Assembly (NCBI GenBank): GCA_022605955.1
Contig: JAKCOZ010000005.1
Location: forward strand, 5,242,001-5,306,000
Direction: 5' to 3'
DNA: 64,000 nt
DNA from: Rallus limicola
Lineage: Eukaryota > Chordata > Aves > Gruiformes > Rallidae
Program-made: the position numbers and the translations under genes
Notes under the pieces: generated by a model
What the model was told of the DNA's origin: nothing
The model's input: only the letters and a program-made list of their open reading frames with translations
Databases searched by the model: none
Shown: positions 24,253-36,628 of the stretch, piece after piece
How positions within the stretch are numbered: position 1 is the first letter of the stretch
Layout of the letters: the number at the start of each line of letters is the position of its first letter

Positions 24253-25943
24253 TTTGCAACTGTAATTTAATTATTCTATTAATATTACCATAGCTTTACT
24301 GCTTTGTAAGTATAGACTTGGTCTTAGAGGTAAAATGAATTTGTTTATACTTTCCTTCAGATTCTCTTTGTTTCAATAAATTGCATAATATGAAGCTAAT
24401 CAACCGTCAGGCATTCAGCTCAAGTCCATTTAACTTCATCAGCAGAGCAAGTACCCTATGACATCTGATGGGCCAAAATAGACATTTTATTAGTTTACAT
24501 TCTGAATGCACATAGAAAAAATAATAAACTAATAATAAACCCAGTACAGTGCAAAATGTCTAACAAAAAATGTTGTTTCCCAAGGAACATTGGAAGAGGC
24601 AGTAAAATACCCTTGCAAATTTATTCCAAGAACTGGATTTTTTTGTGTGCTTTAAAAATGATGAAGAGTTGTGAGAGCTCTAAGAATTGTTCAATCTTTG
24701 CTTCCCTTTTCCTTCTGCATGGCTAGTATGATAACAGAACATGCTCAGATAGGAAGACTATACCTTGAAAAATTATATAAATGCAACCAACAGAAGGTGC
24801 AACATGTCTTTGAAAAAAACCTTCTGTTTCTTTTCTTCAAACTGCTTTACATACTGGCACAACATGGGGTTAAAGATTATTTGTTCTAGAAAATTTCTGT
24901 AATCATTTCTGCAATTAAATCTATGCAAAGCCCTATTTTCAGATAGATATATCAGATAATTTAGTCTGCTGGTCTTCATAGCTTTTGATCATTTTATATA
25001 CATCTGCCTATTCTAACTTTTAGGAATTTACTGTAGACTTATGACATTTAGATATCTGATGATCACAATAGGATCCAGTGCTGCTTTTAATGAAAGATTA
25101 TTTCCATATTCCAGTTTCCTCACTTCATTCCATTTTAGAATCTTCACTGACTCATCGTTTGCTGTAGAAGAACACTGAATCACCTTTATATTGTCCAGAA
25201 ATAGACCCTGTAATGTCACTCTAATCAGCCAATAGATTCGTCAGCACTGAGTAAGTCCTTATAAAAGGAAGGCCGGTTCAGGCTCCTGTAACCTTTTGTT
25301 CTCGTGCCTAGCAATCCTAAGAAGCTTTATACAAGAGATACCCTTTAGCAATATACAGCTCAGGCAAAGATAACCAGGATGAATTGAAGTTTATTTCATT
25401 CAGTCTTGCTCTGGTGGGACTGGATTCTTTGGAGTATTTTGTTTGTATTACCTTTGGAGGTAGTCTACTTCCTTTTGCTTGGGATGTCACTTCTGTCTTA
25501 CAAAGCCACTATCTCTACATATGGGCCAAATGTTATAAAGAGCAGTAGTGGGTGTACTTACTTGTCTTTCCTCATCTGATTCTCCAAAGAGACAAACTGA
25601 AACCTTCAACAGTCAGCCCAGTGCAGGCACACACACCCAATACATCCTTCATTGTCATCTTGCAAAGCTGAATCTTAAACAAGTCTTAAGAAATGCACAG
25701 TTCTTGGTAGAATTCCAGTCCATTTCAACAAAGTGGTTTATTTCTTATTTCTGTTAATTTACTTAAATATTGATCTCTCTGCATTCTTCATTGTCATGGG
25801 TCTGGAGGGTTGGGTGAAGTAACAATGAACAGCAGCATGAACTGTATCTATTTTAATGTAATAGTTTTGCTATGTGACAGAACTTGTCATTATTATTTCT
25901 GAAGTATGTGCAGCCAGTTGAAGATACGTATGTATCTGTGTGC

Positions 25944-25974
25944 ATATACACACACACATATATATATATATATT
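25944..25974. repeat. CA/TA dinucleotide microsatellite
   Basis: A compound simple repeat: ATATACACACACACA followed by a run of alternating T and A. Ordinary slippage-prone sequence. Confidence 0.95.
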
Positions 25975-28328
25975 TAGTGCCAGTCTGGTGCTTTATGCAT
26001 ATCCACACAGCTATTTGACAGATTATTTATGTATGTTTAGGTTAAAAACAAGCAGAGTGTATGTCTTCTCTTCCCTTTAGAAGTGCCTACAGCATGAAAG
26101 ATACAGTAACGGATGATGTTTGTGCTTTGCAAGATGCAGTGTTTATCAACTAAATCTGTATCTGTCTGTACGTCCATGCATTTTAAATGCATCATCATTA
26201 TTTGTGTGCACATCTGGAGAATTAAGACAAAAATAACCTCTTAATTACACTTTCACTGAATCTTTTGGAGTGTATTTATAAACTGCAGGGGAATAAGGTG
26301 TTTCCAGCATAAAAGCTGGCGGATATGTCCTGCATTATTAGCCACTCCATAATTTATTTTCAGCTGAGAGAAGGCAGATTTTATTTTCAATTTGGCAGTT
26401 TTACAGGTCACTTTGACAGTGAGAGAAAAAATTCTGTTACTTTTTGGTATCAGCTTCAAGGCTTTATGGTGAAATAATGCTTTTAATGCAGGTAGAGCCC
26501 TGTGCATTATATTAATGTTGCATTTGTTTAACTCAAGGATGTGAAGTGTGATTAGGACCTGATTTTCATGGAAATCAAAACCTTGTTGTGTTCTGGAGTG
26601 ATGTAAAATACTATTCATCCTGGATGAAAGTCCTTTGTGGCATCTGTGAGGACTCCTATACTTAAGACATCTTTATAGTTAAGCAGAGACAAGTTATGAT
26701 TAATAGTTGGAATCTCATTCTGTTGCTGAGGAGAGCAAAACTCTGGAAAACTGCTCTCTCATCATTACTCTCATGCAGAAGTGGGAATGCCATGGCTGAG
26801 CATACACAACTGCCTCTCAGGTTTATTTGGTTGTGCTCTGCACCAGCATGTGGTGGTTCCTGGCTGTCGTTCTGGTAGAAGCAGATCAAGCAGCAAGTGA
26901 AAAATTTCTCATTGACCATTGCTATCAGACTGCAGGGGAAGGAAAAGAAAACCATGCACTGTTCTGAGGTGTTCACAAGGCGTATGCCAAGCTAATGTAG
27001 GAAAGGCATGTGTGCGTATGCAAACATTTTTACTTTGCCATTTTTTGCTTCAAAAAACTTTGTGCAATCTAATTTTTGGTTTTGGGAGAAAACATTATAA
27101 GAAGGAGTAAACAAAATTTCCTATATCATTTCTTGATGAAAAAGGTTTTAATTCAAATCTTGAAATATTCTGTCTCAGTCCAGAGGAGAATGATGACATT
27201 AACATAGACAAGTAGCAGTGAAGTGACAAAAATACTCCCCAGCCAAGATCAAGGCCTAAATTTAACTCTTTTTTGCACAAACTTGCTTTATGATACTCTT
27301 GTAGCCTGCTGTTTCATTTAGCTACGTTTGCTTTTTTTAGCATTCGTAGTTGAATACTGTAAGAATTTAGTGGGACGTCAAAAGCATTTTTCCTGAACAT
27401 TTGAAGGAACTTCCTGTTCTGAAACAGTAGTTTTCAGGCCAGATTTCTGCTTTCCAGTTCTCTGCCATTTTAACATCAGTGTAATCTGAAGTCAGAGCCA
27501 CGATTGCTTAATTTAAAAAAAAAAAAAAGATTCTTTATAGTCACAAATGCTCAAATTTTCTAAATCAATTAATTGTTGATAACATTCATTACTTTACTGA
27601 TTACTTCTAGGAGATGCGCTGAACAATGTTTTTAAGCAATATATGACAAGGTCTGAAGATAAACGAGACTTGAACATACTTAAATTTTCAATCTCACCAT
27701 AATAGCTGGTACATTCTGTGTGTACTAGTAGAAGTGTAAGCAGTTCTGTGAGTATGCACATATAAAACTCTAGGTATTTAAGTAATTATATTTGCTACAG
27801 TGGGACCATTACATGAGTCAGACTAATTTGGCTTCTCTAAAAGTCTGTGCAGGTCTTGTCTCAGCCCTTAATGAAGTCTTTAGCATGTGGTTCTCTTTGA
27901 AATTAGTGGACATTTTACTTTCAGAGTAGATTAAAAAAAAAAGTTATTAAATTTCTTGGCATCCCAGGACATTCTAATGGGCTGCATTTTAAGATCTTGC
28001 TTTGGAATCTGCACTGCAGAAGGAATGATACTAGATCTACTCTGACACAGACTTCTGAACAGAAGTATACATGCATAGAATTATAGTGAGGAGGCCTCAA
28101 AAACCTAAATTGCATCTAGAATATCAGAGGAGATGGAGGAAAAGGGCACATAAGGTCAGTTCAGTAGTACTGATTCCAAACATTAAGCATTCATTCAGAC
28201 AGCCTTAAGTCTCACAAGTATTTGCAGCTCTTTAGCTGCCATATTAATATTTTATGCTGCCTAGAACTGCAGTATAGTGACTTGTCTTTCCTCTTCATTG
28301 TAGATACATTACATTTCACCTGAATTAT

Positions 28329-28556
28329 CATAGAATGATATCATGTAATGGTTTGGGTTGAAAGGGATCTTAAGGACCATCTAGTCCTAACCCCCTGCCA
28401 TGGGTAGGGACACCCTCCACTAGACGAGGTTGCCCAAAGCCCCATCCAACCTGGCCTTAAACACTCCAAAGAAGGGGACAGCCATGGCTTCTCTGGGCAA
28501 CCTGTGCCAGGGCCTCACCACCCTCACAGGGAAGAATTCAATGATCCTGAATTTGA
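28329..28556 (-). mobile_element. CR1 LINE 3'-end fragment
   Basis: Oriented right to left. The left end has a degraded tail (CATAGAATGATATCATG), then GGTTTGGGTTGAAAGGGATC, the AACCCCCTGCCATGGGTAGG block and GCCCCATCCAACCTGGCC. Its complement encodes the last residues of CR1 ORF2, with VRPWHRLPREAM and FKARLDGALGNLV. The match fades at about 28556. It is an old, 5'-truncated copy. Confidence 0.94.
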
Positions 28557-31500
28557 CTGCATGAAAAATTTCAATACATATGCCATAATCAAAACTGTAT
28601 GCAATTAAACTTACATTCTCAATGAAACAACAGTATTGCTGTCCATGAGTGATTTTTGTTATGCACAAAAAAAAAATCTATTTCTAGGTGGATTAAATAA
28701 ATTCCAAAGTCACTGCAAAGATTGGGCCAACAAAAAGCTTGAATCCCACTGCTGTGAGCTGTCATACTGAAGAACGTTTTGTAGAGGACAAGGGAATGGA
28801 AAGACAGAATAAGTAAAATTAGAAAATCTCTTCTAACTAGATGGGTAAGTAGAATGCTATTCTGATGGGAGAACTCATATTCTAGTGACGCACTCAAGAA
28901 ACAGAAATTTCAGTGACATGCTTACATATGTGAGGAAAGCATTAGTCACAGTTTAGACACTTTTTTCCCTAATAAAGGATGATATTGGTGGAGACAGGAG
29001 AGAGGGAACATTACACAGAGCTAGTATGCTTGGTGCCTTCTTAAGTGCATAAAACATGGGGCTACATGAACTCCTAAGCTCCTTCTGGAAAAAAATAGCA
29101 TTAAAAAGATAATGTAATAAAAAGTAACTATAGAAGCATTTGTATTTTATTAAGGATCTAAGGTGAAGCTAGATTTTGGCCAAGCTGATTTTCTTGTTCC
29201 ACAACTGCCTGAATCAAAAGCAAATAATAAGTATTTATTGTATGGGGACACTGCCTTGACAGCCCATGTTCAAAGAATGCTGCAGTCTGCTCTGTTCTTC
29301 AGAGGTTAACAGGAGGATTTCAGTGATCATGCCACTCAGAGGGGGACTGGAAGTGGAGAATTAAGCAATGTGTTCAATATTTTGCATAGTTTAATATAAC
29401 TTTAATGCTAGTCCTATCTCAGATCCTATGTTGGTAGAATCTGTCAGACCCTGGCTTATGAAAGTTGTGCAAAATGGTAGTAAAAACATGGTAAGATTCA
29501 CAGCATTGTATGGTCTGAGATGAAATAAGTCGAAAAAAGACATCAAGAAATCATATAGATGATTCCTTTTCTCTTGGTATTTTCTTGTACTTCCCTATTC
29601 TTTCTGTTACTAAGTTCTTATATAGTCTGATTTTCAACACAACCACTCCCCTTTCTTGCATTTGAAGCACATTCATTGTCATCTAAGTGGGACATGGAGA
29701 TTTGTTAATTTCTTTTCATAAATTTGAAGTCTTATCTCCTCTCATTCTTTCCTGATTTGACTATAAAGTCTTTCCATGTGTCATGTATTGTCTCCTCTTA
29801 GGATTCCAGTGCTTACATCCATTTGGGTTTGTTTTTTTTTTTTTTTGCAGTCTGGTTCTCCAAATGGGATTTGTTACCATGAACAGCTGGCTGTATTTAC
29901 CTGTCTCTGTTTAGTGTTCCAATAAAGACCAACTTAAAACTACATTTGGTGGGGTATATTCCGTAACTGGGGCAACGATTAGTGAAAGAAATGTGTCTGA
30001 AGTGGTTGTATCCTTTATTGAATTCTTTCCCACATTTTTTGACAATTTTGTTGCATTTGTTGATCTGAAATTTCTGGTTTTAAAAAAAGGAAAATGTGAA
30101 TATTTTATTTTAGATACTCTGTTTAAACACTCTTTTGAGTTTTTTAACAAAACATTTGGCTTTTATTCCTGTGGAAAAGTACCTTTTGATATAACACTCT
30201 AACTGTTATTAACTCCTTAATCTCTGTATTAAAAAACAAATGCCTGTTTGGTCCCTTCTAATCTCTCATAATCTCATCCCTCTCTTCACATGTAAATAGA
30301 AACATTTCTTACTCTATGATGTCTCCCCAGCTGGAGCATTTGACATTGAAGATTGATTTGATAGGTCTTCACAGTGTTTCATAGCCAATGAATAGCTTGC
30401 ATACTTATTTCATAAAATCTTCCTGTTGGAATATATTTGCTTTTTCCCAGGTTTGAGTTTAACAAGCAAGTATATGAGATTACCTGGGAAAGCAAAATGC
30501 AAATGTGCTGAGGTGTTTGACAAATAATGCATCAAAGGAGTTAAACCCCCTCCTTCCTCCCAAATCTTTAACATTGATTGCAGCTTGATATCACTGCAAA
30601 AATTAGCACTTCTATAAAGTTATCACTTCTGTATAGTTCTGACAACATGCAGAAACAATGAAACTGAGACTTGAATGCTCAGACATCTGGTAATTTCAGT
30701 AGATTTTCATACAATGTGAAAATATTTTCTGCAGTGTTGTAATTCAAGGTATACCTGTACAGTCTATCTTGATGGCAGTGCTGTAACAAAGTAGAAACCT
30801 TTTTATTAATTTTCATTTGTGTGAAATTCACAATAAAGCTCTGAACCACATTCATTCAGAACAGGAGCAGAGAGCCCTGCGTCAGGAATGAATTCAGCCT
30901 CTTGTGCCCATGGGTCGGTTGGCATTCTGCTCTGGAGAATGTTCAAAGGACTCGTTTTCCCAAGAGCTAACTACAGTCCAGCTCTTTACTCTTTTCTCAC
31001 AACAAAACAGTGAGAAAGAGATAAAATGCCCTTCAGGTTTGGAGCCCAGGTCAGTATGTTTTGGCATTGTCTTTAACTGTTTCATAATAAACCAGTTTGT
31101 CCTAATGCTTTCACCTCTGAATACTTTGCTACTTCCAAAGGAAACTTTTACAAATTAGAGTTAATGAAAACCAAACTTTGGGTGGAGGGCACAGTCGCTT
31201 TTCTGATGAACAGCATTTCAGAAATTGGAAGTTTTTAGGAGGCAGAAATTACATTTTCTTCCCTCCTTGATTTTTAATCTTTGTTTCAGTCACCCTGGAA
31301 TTAAAGGAAAATTGGAAATGTTAACAGGCTGGAACAGGATGGATGAGAGCGGTATACATTTCACTCCTTGTCTGTGTTGTTATTTTCCTCTTCAGTTTCC
31401 CTTGATTCATCAACAGATACTGATGGAGTTGTCAGATGTTTCTGGAATTTATGTGGATGACAAAACTAACACAAGTGTTGATCAATAGATAACACTAAAG

Positions 31501-32571
31501 AAATTCTTGATTGGTAGCACATTGTGTTCTAGTATCAAAGACAGGCTCTGTTTGAAGAGACATTTAATATTACTAAATTGTGTATTATATCATCAAAGTG
31601 ACTTTATGTTTTAAAGCAAGAAAAAAAATCAGAGCAATAATTAAACACTTTATAATCAGACACTGGAAGTTATGCCTGATGTTGGATCTATTTGTGTCAG
31701 GGTTTTTTGCTTTGGGTTTTTTCACTAGCTGCTCCTATAAAATAGAGGTACCTCTGGATATATGTGCTTATACAGTTGTTTATCCCTCTTGTTAATTTTC
31801 AGGAGGCAAGGCTCTATTGATCAACAGAAAGAATAAACTTAAAATTACAGGTTTTTTTTTTCTCCATCAGAAACTTAATAAAATGTCTTTTTTTGTTGCT
31901 GTTTTTGGGGTTGGTTTTTTGTTGTTGTTGTTTAGAGAGTAAAGCAATTGCCCATTTTTTACAAATACAAGATATGGTCTCTGTCCTGTTTCAGATATGG
32001 ATAGTGATAGTCAAGTCCTGCTGAAGTCTTTCATATCAGGAAGGGATGCTAGTAATTTAATATTACAAGACACACTTTGGAGATGGAGTGTGCTGGACCT
32101 AATGAAGTGAAATTTGTCTATTGAATTTAGTAGCACTGATAGAAACAGGCTATTGCTCAAAGTAAAATCTTCATGAGTGCTTAAATAAACCAGATGACCA
32201 TGTGTTTTGTTTTTCATGTCTATGTTGACTTGGTGTTACAACCTTTGAAATTGTGGTGTGTTTCAAATTGAATTTTCCTGATAAATGCTATTGGCTTTCT
32301 AGTTACACAGCTTTTTATGTATTCTGTATCCACTGAACATATTGGCTGGTTTGATCCAGAGTTTAAGAACTTCTTAATCCAAGATATTTTCAATTCAAGT
32401 TATTTTAATTTCGAAAAAGATTAAGGCTTTAAGAGGAATAACCTTTAGAACCGAAAGCAGCAGAACTTCTTCTGAAAGCAGCCGGTGCCCTAGAGGGAAG
32501 GTGGAAAGGGTTGCACATGACAGTTGGTTCTGAAGAGAGGCTTAGAAGAAGGGGAAACCACTTAAGCCCTT
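28557..32571. other. Unique AT-rich non-coding sequence
   Basis: No gene seen. A run of 15 T at 29832-29846 precedes GCAG and so resembles a splice acceptor, without other support. An octamer ATGCAAAT at 30497-30504 lies near a TCF/LEF-type ATCAAAGG at 30531-30538. A T/G tract lies at 31902-31933. No interspersed repeat recognised. Confidence 0.5.
32567..32571. repeat. Left target-site duplication, CCCTT
   Basis: CCCTT immediately precedes the TG of the LTR and recurs immediately after its terminal CA at 33186-33190. A 5-bp duplication is the footprint left by integration of several retrovirus classes, including ERVL-like elements. Confidence 0.85.
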
Positions 32572-33185
32572 TGTCATGGTTTAACCCCTTTTTATGGTTG
32601 AACCTCAGCATGCAACTAAGCCCCATGCAGCCACTCGCTTGCTCTCCTCTGATGAGATGGGGTAGAGAATCAGAATGGTAAAAGTAAGAAAACTCACGGG
32701 TTGAGATAAAGTCAGTTTAATATGTAAACCAAAAGCCATTCATGCAAGCAAAGCAAAACAAGCAATTAATTCCCCACTTCCCACGCAGCACAGGCAGGTG
32801 TTCAGCCATCTCCAGGAAAGCAGGGCTGTGTCACGTTTATCAGTTACTTGGGAAGACAAATGGAATCACTCTGAATATCCCCTCCCTTCCTCTTTGTTCC
32901 CCCAGCTTTATTTGCTGAACATGATATCATATGGTAGAGGATATCCTTTGGTCAGTTGGGACCAACTGTCCTGGCTGTGTCCCCTCCCAACACCTTGGGC
33001 ATCCCCAGCTTACTCACTGGTGGGGTGGGATGAGAGTCTGAAAAACCCTTGGCTCTCCGTTAGCACTGCAAAGGAGGAATGAAATCATTCCTCTGTTACC
33101 AACACCATTTTCAGCAGAAATCCAGAACAGCCCCATACCAGCTACTAGGAAGAAAATTAACTCTACCCTAGCCCAAACCATCACA
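32572..33185 (+). mobile_element. Solo LTR of an avian endogenous retrovirus, intact ends
   Basis: A 614-bp element beginning TGTCATGGTTTAACCCC and ending with AAACCATCACA. The first eight bases TGTCATGG and last eight CCATCACA are inverted complements except at one position, as expected for LTR termini. It is flanked on both sides by CCCTT. Recognisable LTR blocks in order are an AACTCACGGGTTGAGATAAA segment, the TTCAGCCATCTCCAGGAAAG segment, TTGGGAAGACAAA, a GGATATCC...CAGTTGGG block and the AAGAAAATTAACTCTACCC end. No gag, pol or env sequence is adjacent, so the internal part was lost by recombination between two LTRs. Such LTRs can carry promoter and poly(A) activity, but nothing here shows that this one is used. 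Confidence 0.93.
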
Positions 33186-33190
33186 CCCTT
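33186..33190. repeat. Right target-site duplication, CCCTT
   Basis: The exact partner of the CCCTT at 32567-32571, directly after the LTR terminus. The pair fixes both LTR boundaries to the base. Confidence 0.85.
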
Positions 33191-36130
33191 AACTGATGGT
33201 TTATTTCTTAGCTGCATGTCTCAGAACTCCATCCAGGTCAGGGGCCTGCATAGTTACACACAAGACATATATAAGAAAGAGTTTACAGTTTTACATACAT
33301 ACAGTCTAAACAACTAGACAGAGCAGGTAAATGAAATCAACAGATGGAAGGAAGTGTAGGAAGAGAACAAGTAACAGAAATATCTGCATAATTTAACATA
33401 AACAAATTGGATTCACTGTTCTTGACATATCACTGTCTATCACTACAACAGCACTGCATGTTCAGTGTAGGTAATTAGCATCTGTTCAGCCACTAAACCA
33501 AAGTTCACATGGCATTCTTTGCTGAATAACATCCTTTAGTTCAAAAGCTGACTTTAGAATGTGAAAAGTAATGATTGCAGAAAATTTTAGCACTAGCTTT
33601 TGATTTACCTGGAAAATGTCAGCTTGTGTTCAGGAAGGGAGACTAGCTGTCTGTTTCCAGCTGAATTTGCAGTTCTGCTTCCAGTTTAGTAAGCTATTAT
33701 CACAGGTTACTGGATTCGTGCCAAAGTTAAAGGTTTCTTAAAAACACTGCCAGAAACCCAACACCTTCCCTCCTCCCCCTCTCCCCAACCAAACAGACAT
33801 GAACCACAGGCAATGCTTTTGAAGGGCTATTATATATATTATTACTTAAGATGCAGCATGCTGTAAATCACTGATAAATAGGAACACATTAGAAAGACAG
33901 GTACTTCAGTGTTGAACCAATGTGTTGTAACAATATGTAGTAACCCAGCTTAGGAAGTGATTGTGTCAAAGAAATTATTCTGGACATATATATTACTGTT
34001 TTAATGGAAGTAAGACTGGCTAGGCATGGTGTTTTAAAAGCATGCCATGCTTATATGTAGAAACTAGTTTTTACTTGCGTGTGGCCTTATATTGTTTGCT
34101 AATATTTAACTAGTGACAACAACATCAGAGAAAATGCATTAGACTTTCTCTGGAATTGTATTTTTTTCCCCTCTCTATTGACTACAGAGGGAGATATCCC
34201 TCCCTAAGCAGGAGCATCCAGCTTAAGCTAGATGTTTAAATTCTAGGTGTCAAAAGATTGGTCAAGAATCCCTCACTTAAACTTTATAGTTTAAATGTAA
34301 GGATATCAGGAATTATCTGCAGCTGAACTCATAAATTGAGTTTAAGTTGTATCAAGCAAAAAGCATTGAATTTTTAGGTATCCTGTGATTGCTTTATATA
34401 CTCAATCTGAAGTAGAATTGGAGTTAGTCCAACAAGTTTTGGCCTTTAAGACTTGCCTTTGTACCCACAAAGAATATAAACCTATCTAGGAAGCAGGTAA
34501 TCCTGTTTGCAAGCTCTTGGTTTCAAGAGCAGTTTGTGGTTGGTTGGTTGGTTGGTTTTGCAGCTTTTACAACAGGCACATAGGATTCCAAGGGCACCGG
34601 CCTTAAACTTAAGTCTTATCTATGAAGTCAGTAGGACTGTATGCATTTTCTAGGCTTAGTACGTGGCATAAAAATATATGAAGAACTCCTGGACCTTCTC
34701 TTCAACCTAACACCCTTGCACCCTATTTATAAAAGTTCTTCTGTTTCTTCCCATTTAATAAGTGTCCATGTCTTGCATCCAGTATACAAAGGAAAATATT
34801 TGGCCTTCTTGATCTGAACCATTGTCTTAATTACCTTGCCAAGCTGTTATGAATAATTGTTCCTTATTGATGTTTAAAATAACATGCTAATATTTTGGGT
34901 CATTGATTGATTAGCAACCTGTTCAATATCTCTTCATTGTGCCAACAGCTGCGCTCTTAATCTTAAATCCTCCTTCTCTTCCCCTTTCTTAGAGCCTGCA
35001 CAGTATTTTCAAAGTAAAGCAGGCAGTTCATCAGAAAATACTGGCTCGATCTACTTGAATTCACCCCATTCTGAAAATGAGGGTGATGTAGTGAAGGCGT
35101 TGCTTTTTCCCCAGTCATGTTAAAGAGCATCTAGGGTAGGGAATCTCTCTTCATTAGTTTCGTACCAATATTAAATGAGACAAACTTCTACTTTTTCACA
35201 CACCAATTTTTATAAACAAGTTCATTCTTTAATACCCTCTCATGATATAAGGACTATTTCACAACATAGTAGTTTTGGGTTTTTTTTAACTGAAAAATCA
35301 TACTCTGACATGTTCCTTTCCTTCCTCAAATTACCATGAACTTAAAACGTATTCTTTCAGCACTTATCTAATATATCTATAGTCAATACTGAGAGAGATT
35401 CTCTCTGCTTTTAACTGTGTACCCTATTTATTCCATTAGGATTTTAAAAGCTGCTGTATGGAGATGCTGCCTCTGTAGTTTTACATGAATTTGTCCTGAT
35501 TTCTGAAGTGTAGAGTGCCAGAATTAATTTGGGTTTTTTACCTATTTACTACTCATTATTCCTGAATTTTATTGCTTTTAATAATTCAGTGGAAACACTG
35601 TCAACAATGAATGCTTTTCTTATTTCTGATCACTCTAGAATCTCTTTGAAGCTGCATTTCTTGTAGATAATTAATTGAAAAAAACAGCCATTAGTTCTTG
35701 CCCTGTAGAATTTCAGTATTGAAGAATTCATTAAAATAGTAGATTGAGCTTTCTACTGATGTATTTTTTTGAAACTGGATTTCCCTCACCATACTCTAAC
35801 AGTTTTCCTTTGTCAGTGTAATTTCCTTCCTATATATTAGTATACTATATAACTCTACAGTATTTTTCTTTCTGTAACGCTTTTTTTCCAACAAGTAATG
35901 AAAATTCCAGATTTTGTGTGTTATTTTGTAGTGTTGTTTTGTGTGGCTGGAAGAGATCATGGCTATTCTGTTTTGAGGGGGGCATGCCAGCCTGACTGTA
36001 TGCTCACTCTCAGTTCTCTTGTCATGTCTTAAACCATACCTATTCTTCCTGTTGTTCTCATGAGAGATGGCTGGAGTAAAAGCTGCCTTTCTCTTCTCTT
36101 TCAAGATTCTTTATTATGATGTTGGTAAGA
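33191..36130. other. Unique AT-rich non-coding sequence
   Basis: No gene or interspersed repeat recognised. It contains a (GGTT)5 microsatellite at 34538-34557. The minus-strand frame of 102 codons at 35796-36104 has no domain I know. Confidence 0.5.
34538..34557. repeat. GGTT microsatellite
   Basis: Five consecutive GGTT units. Simple repeat. Confidence 0.95.
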
Positions 36131-36308
36131 TACAGGAGCAAGTTGCCCGGAGAAGCCATAGCTGCCCCCTCCCTTGCAGTGTTCAAGGCCAGGTTGGTTG
36201 GGGCTTTGGGCAATCTGGGATAGAGGAGGGTGTCCCTGCCCATGGCATGGGGTTGGGACTAGATGATCCTTAAGTTCTCTTCCAAGCCAAACCACTTTGT
36301 GATTCTGA
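36131..36308 (+). mobile_element. CR1 LINE 3'-end fragment
   Basis: Oriented left to right. It starts at CAGGAGCAAGTTGCCCGGAG, continues through GTTCAAGGCCAGGTTGG, GGGGCTTTGGGCAATCTGG, GGAGGGTGTCCCTGCCCATG and GGACTAGATGATCCTTAAG, and ends in TTTGTGATTCTGA. It covers the last ORF2 codons, the 3' UTR and a short tail. It matches the same general CR1 3' type as the copies at 21487 and 28329. Confidence 0.95.
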
Positions 36309-36609
36309 ACAGCACATTTTGTATCCTGAGTCAGTAATTAAGTACTGTGGGACTGTCTTGATACGTCCTCAGGCTTGTGAAAGTCTGAATTGCGGGTTAT
36401 GATATTTCGTACACATGTGACTTCAAATATAGTAAAAATAATCCTGTTGTATTTTCCTTAAATACATCATGAGACACCTTATTCCCCATAGTTCATTTCC
36501 ACAAACATACATTCCTTTATACTTTTGCAGTGTAGTGTCTTTAATTCTTATGATGTATGGCATGTTTGCTAAATTAATTCAAGTTTTCTACAAAGCATTA
36601 TGTACAGAG

Positions 36610-36628
36610 TATATATATATATATATAT
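36610..36628. repeat. TA microsatellite
   Basis: A run of alternating T and A, 19 bases. Simple repeat. Confidence 0.95.

Larger units (their letters stand above)
23549..28328. other. Unique AT-rich non-coding sequence, possible conserved elements
   Basis: No gene or large repeat recognised. It holds a pyrimidine/purine foldback at 24030-24115, a perfect 10-bp inverted repeat at 24214-24252, a CA/TA microsatellite at 25944-25974, and an A run near 27518-27530. The stretches 24120-24480 and 26255-26620 have a high-complexity, motif-rich texture like vertebrate non-coding enhancers. That is an impression, not a demonstration. Confidence 0.5.

Noticed and set aside
29811..29850. Splice-acceptor-like T15GCAG
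   Set aside because: A plain T run followed by GCAG occurs easily by chance; no open frame, donor or other exon evidence follows.
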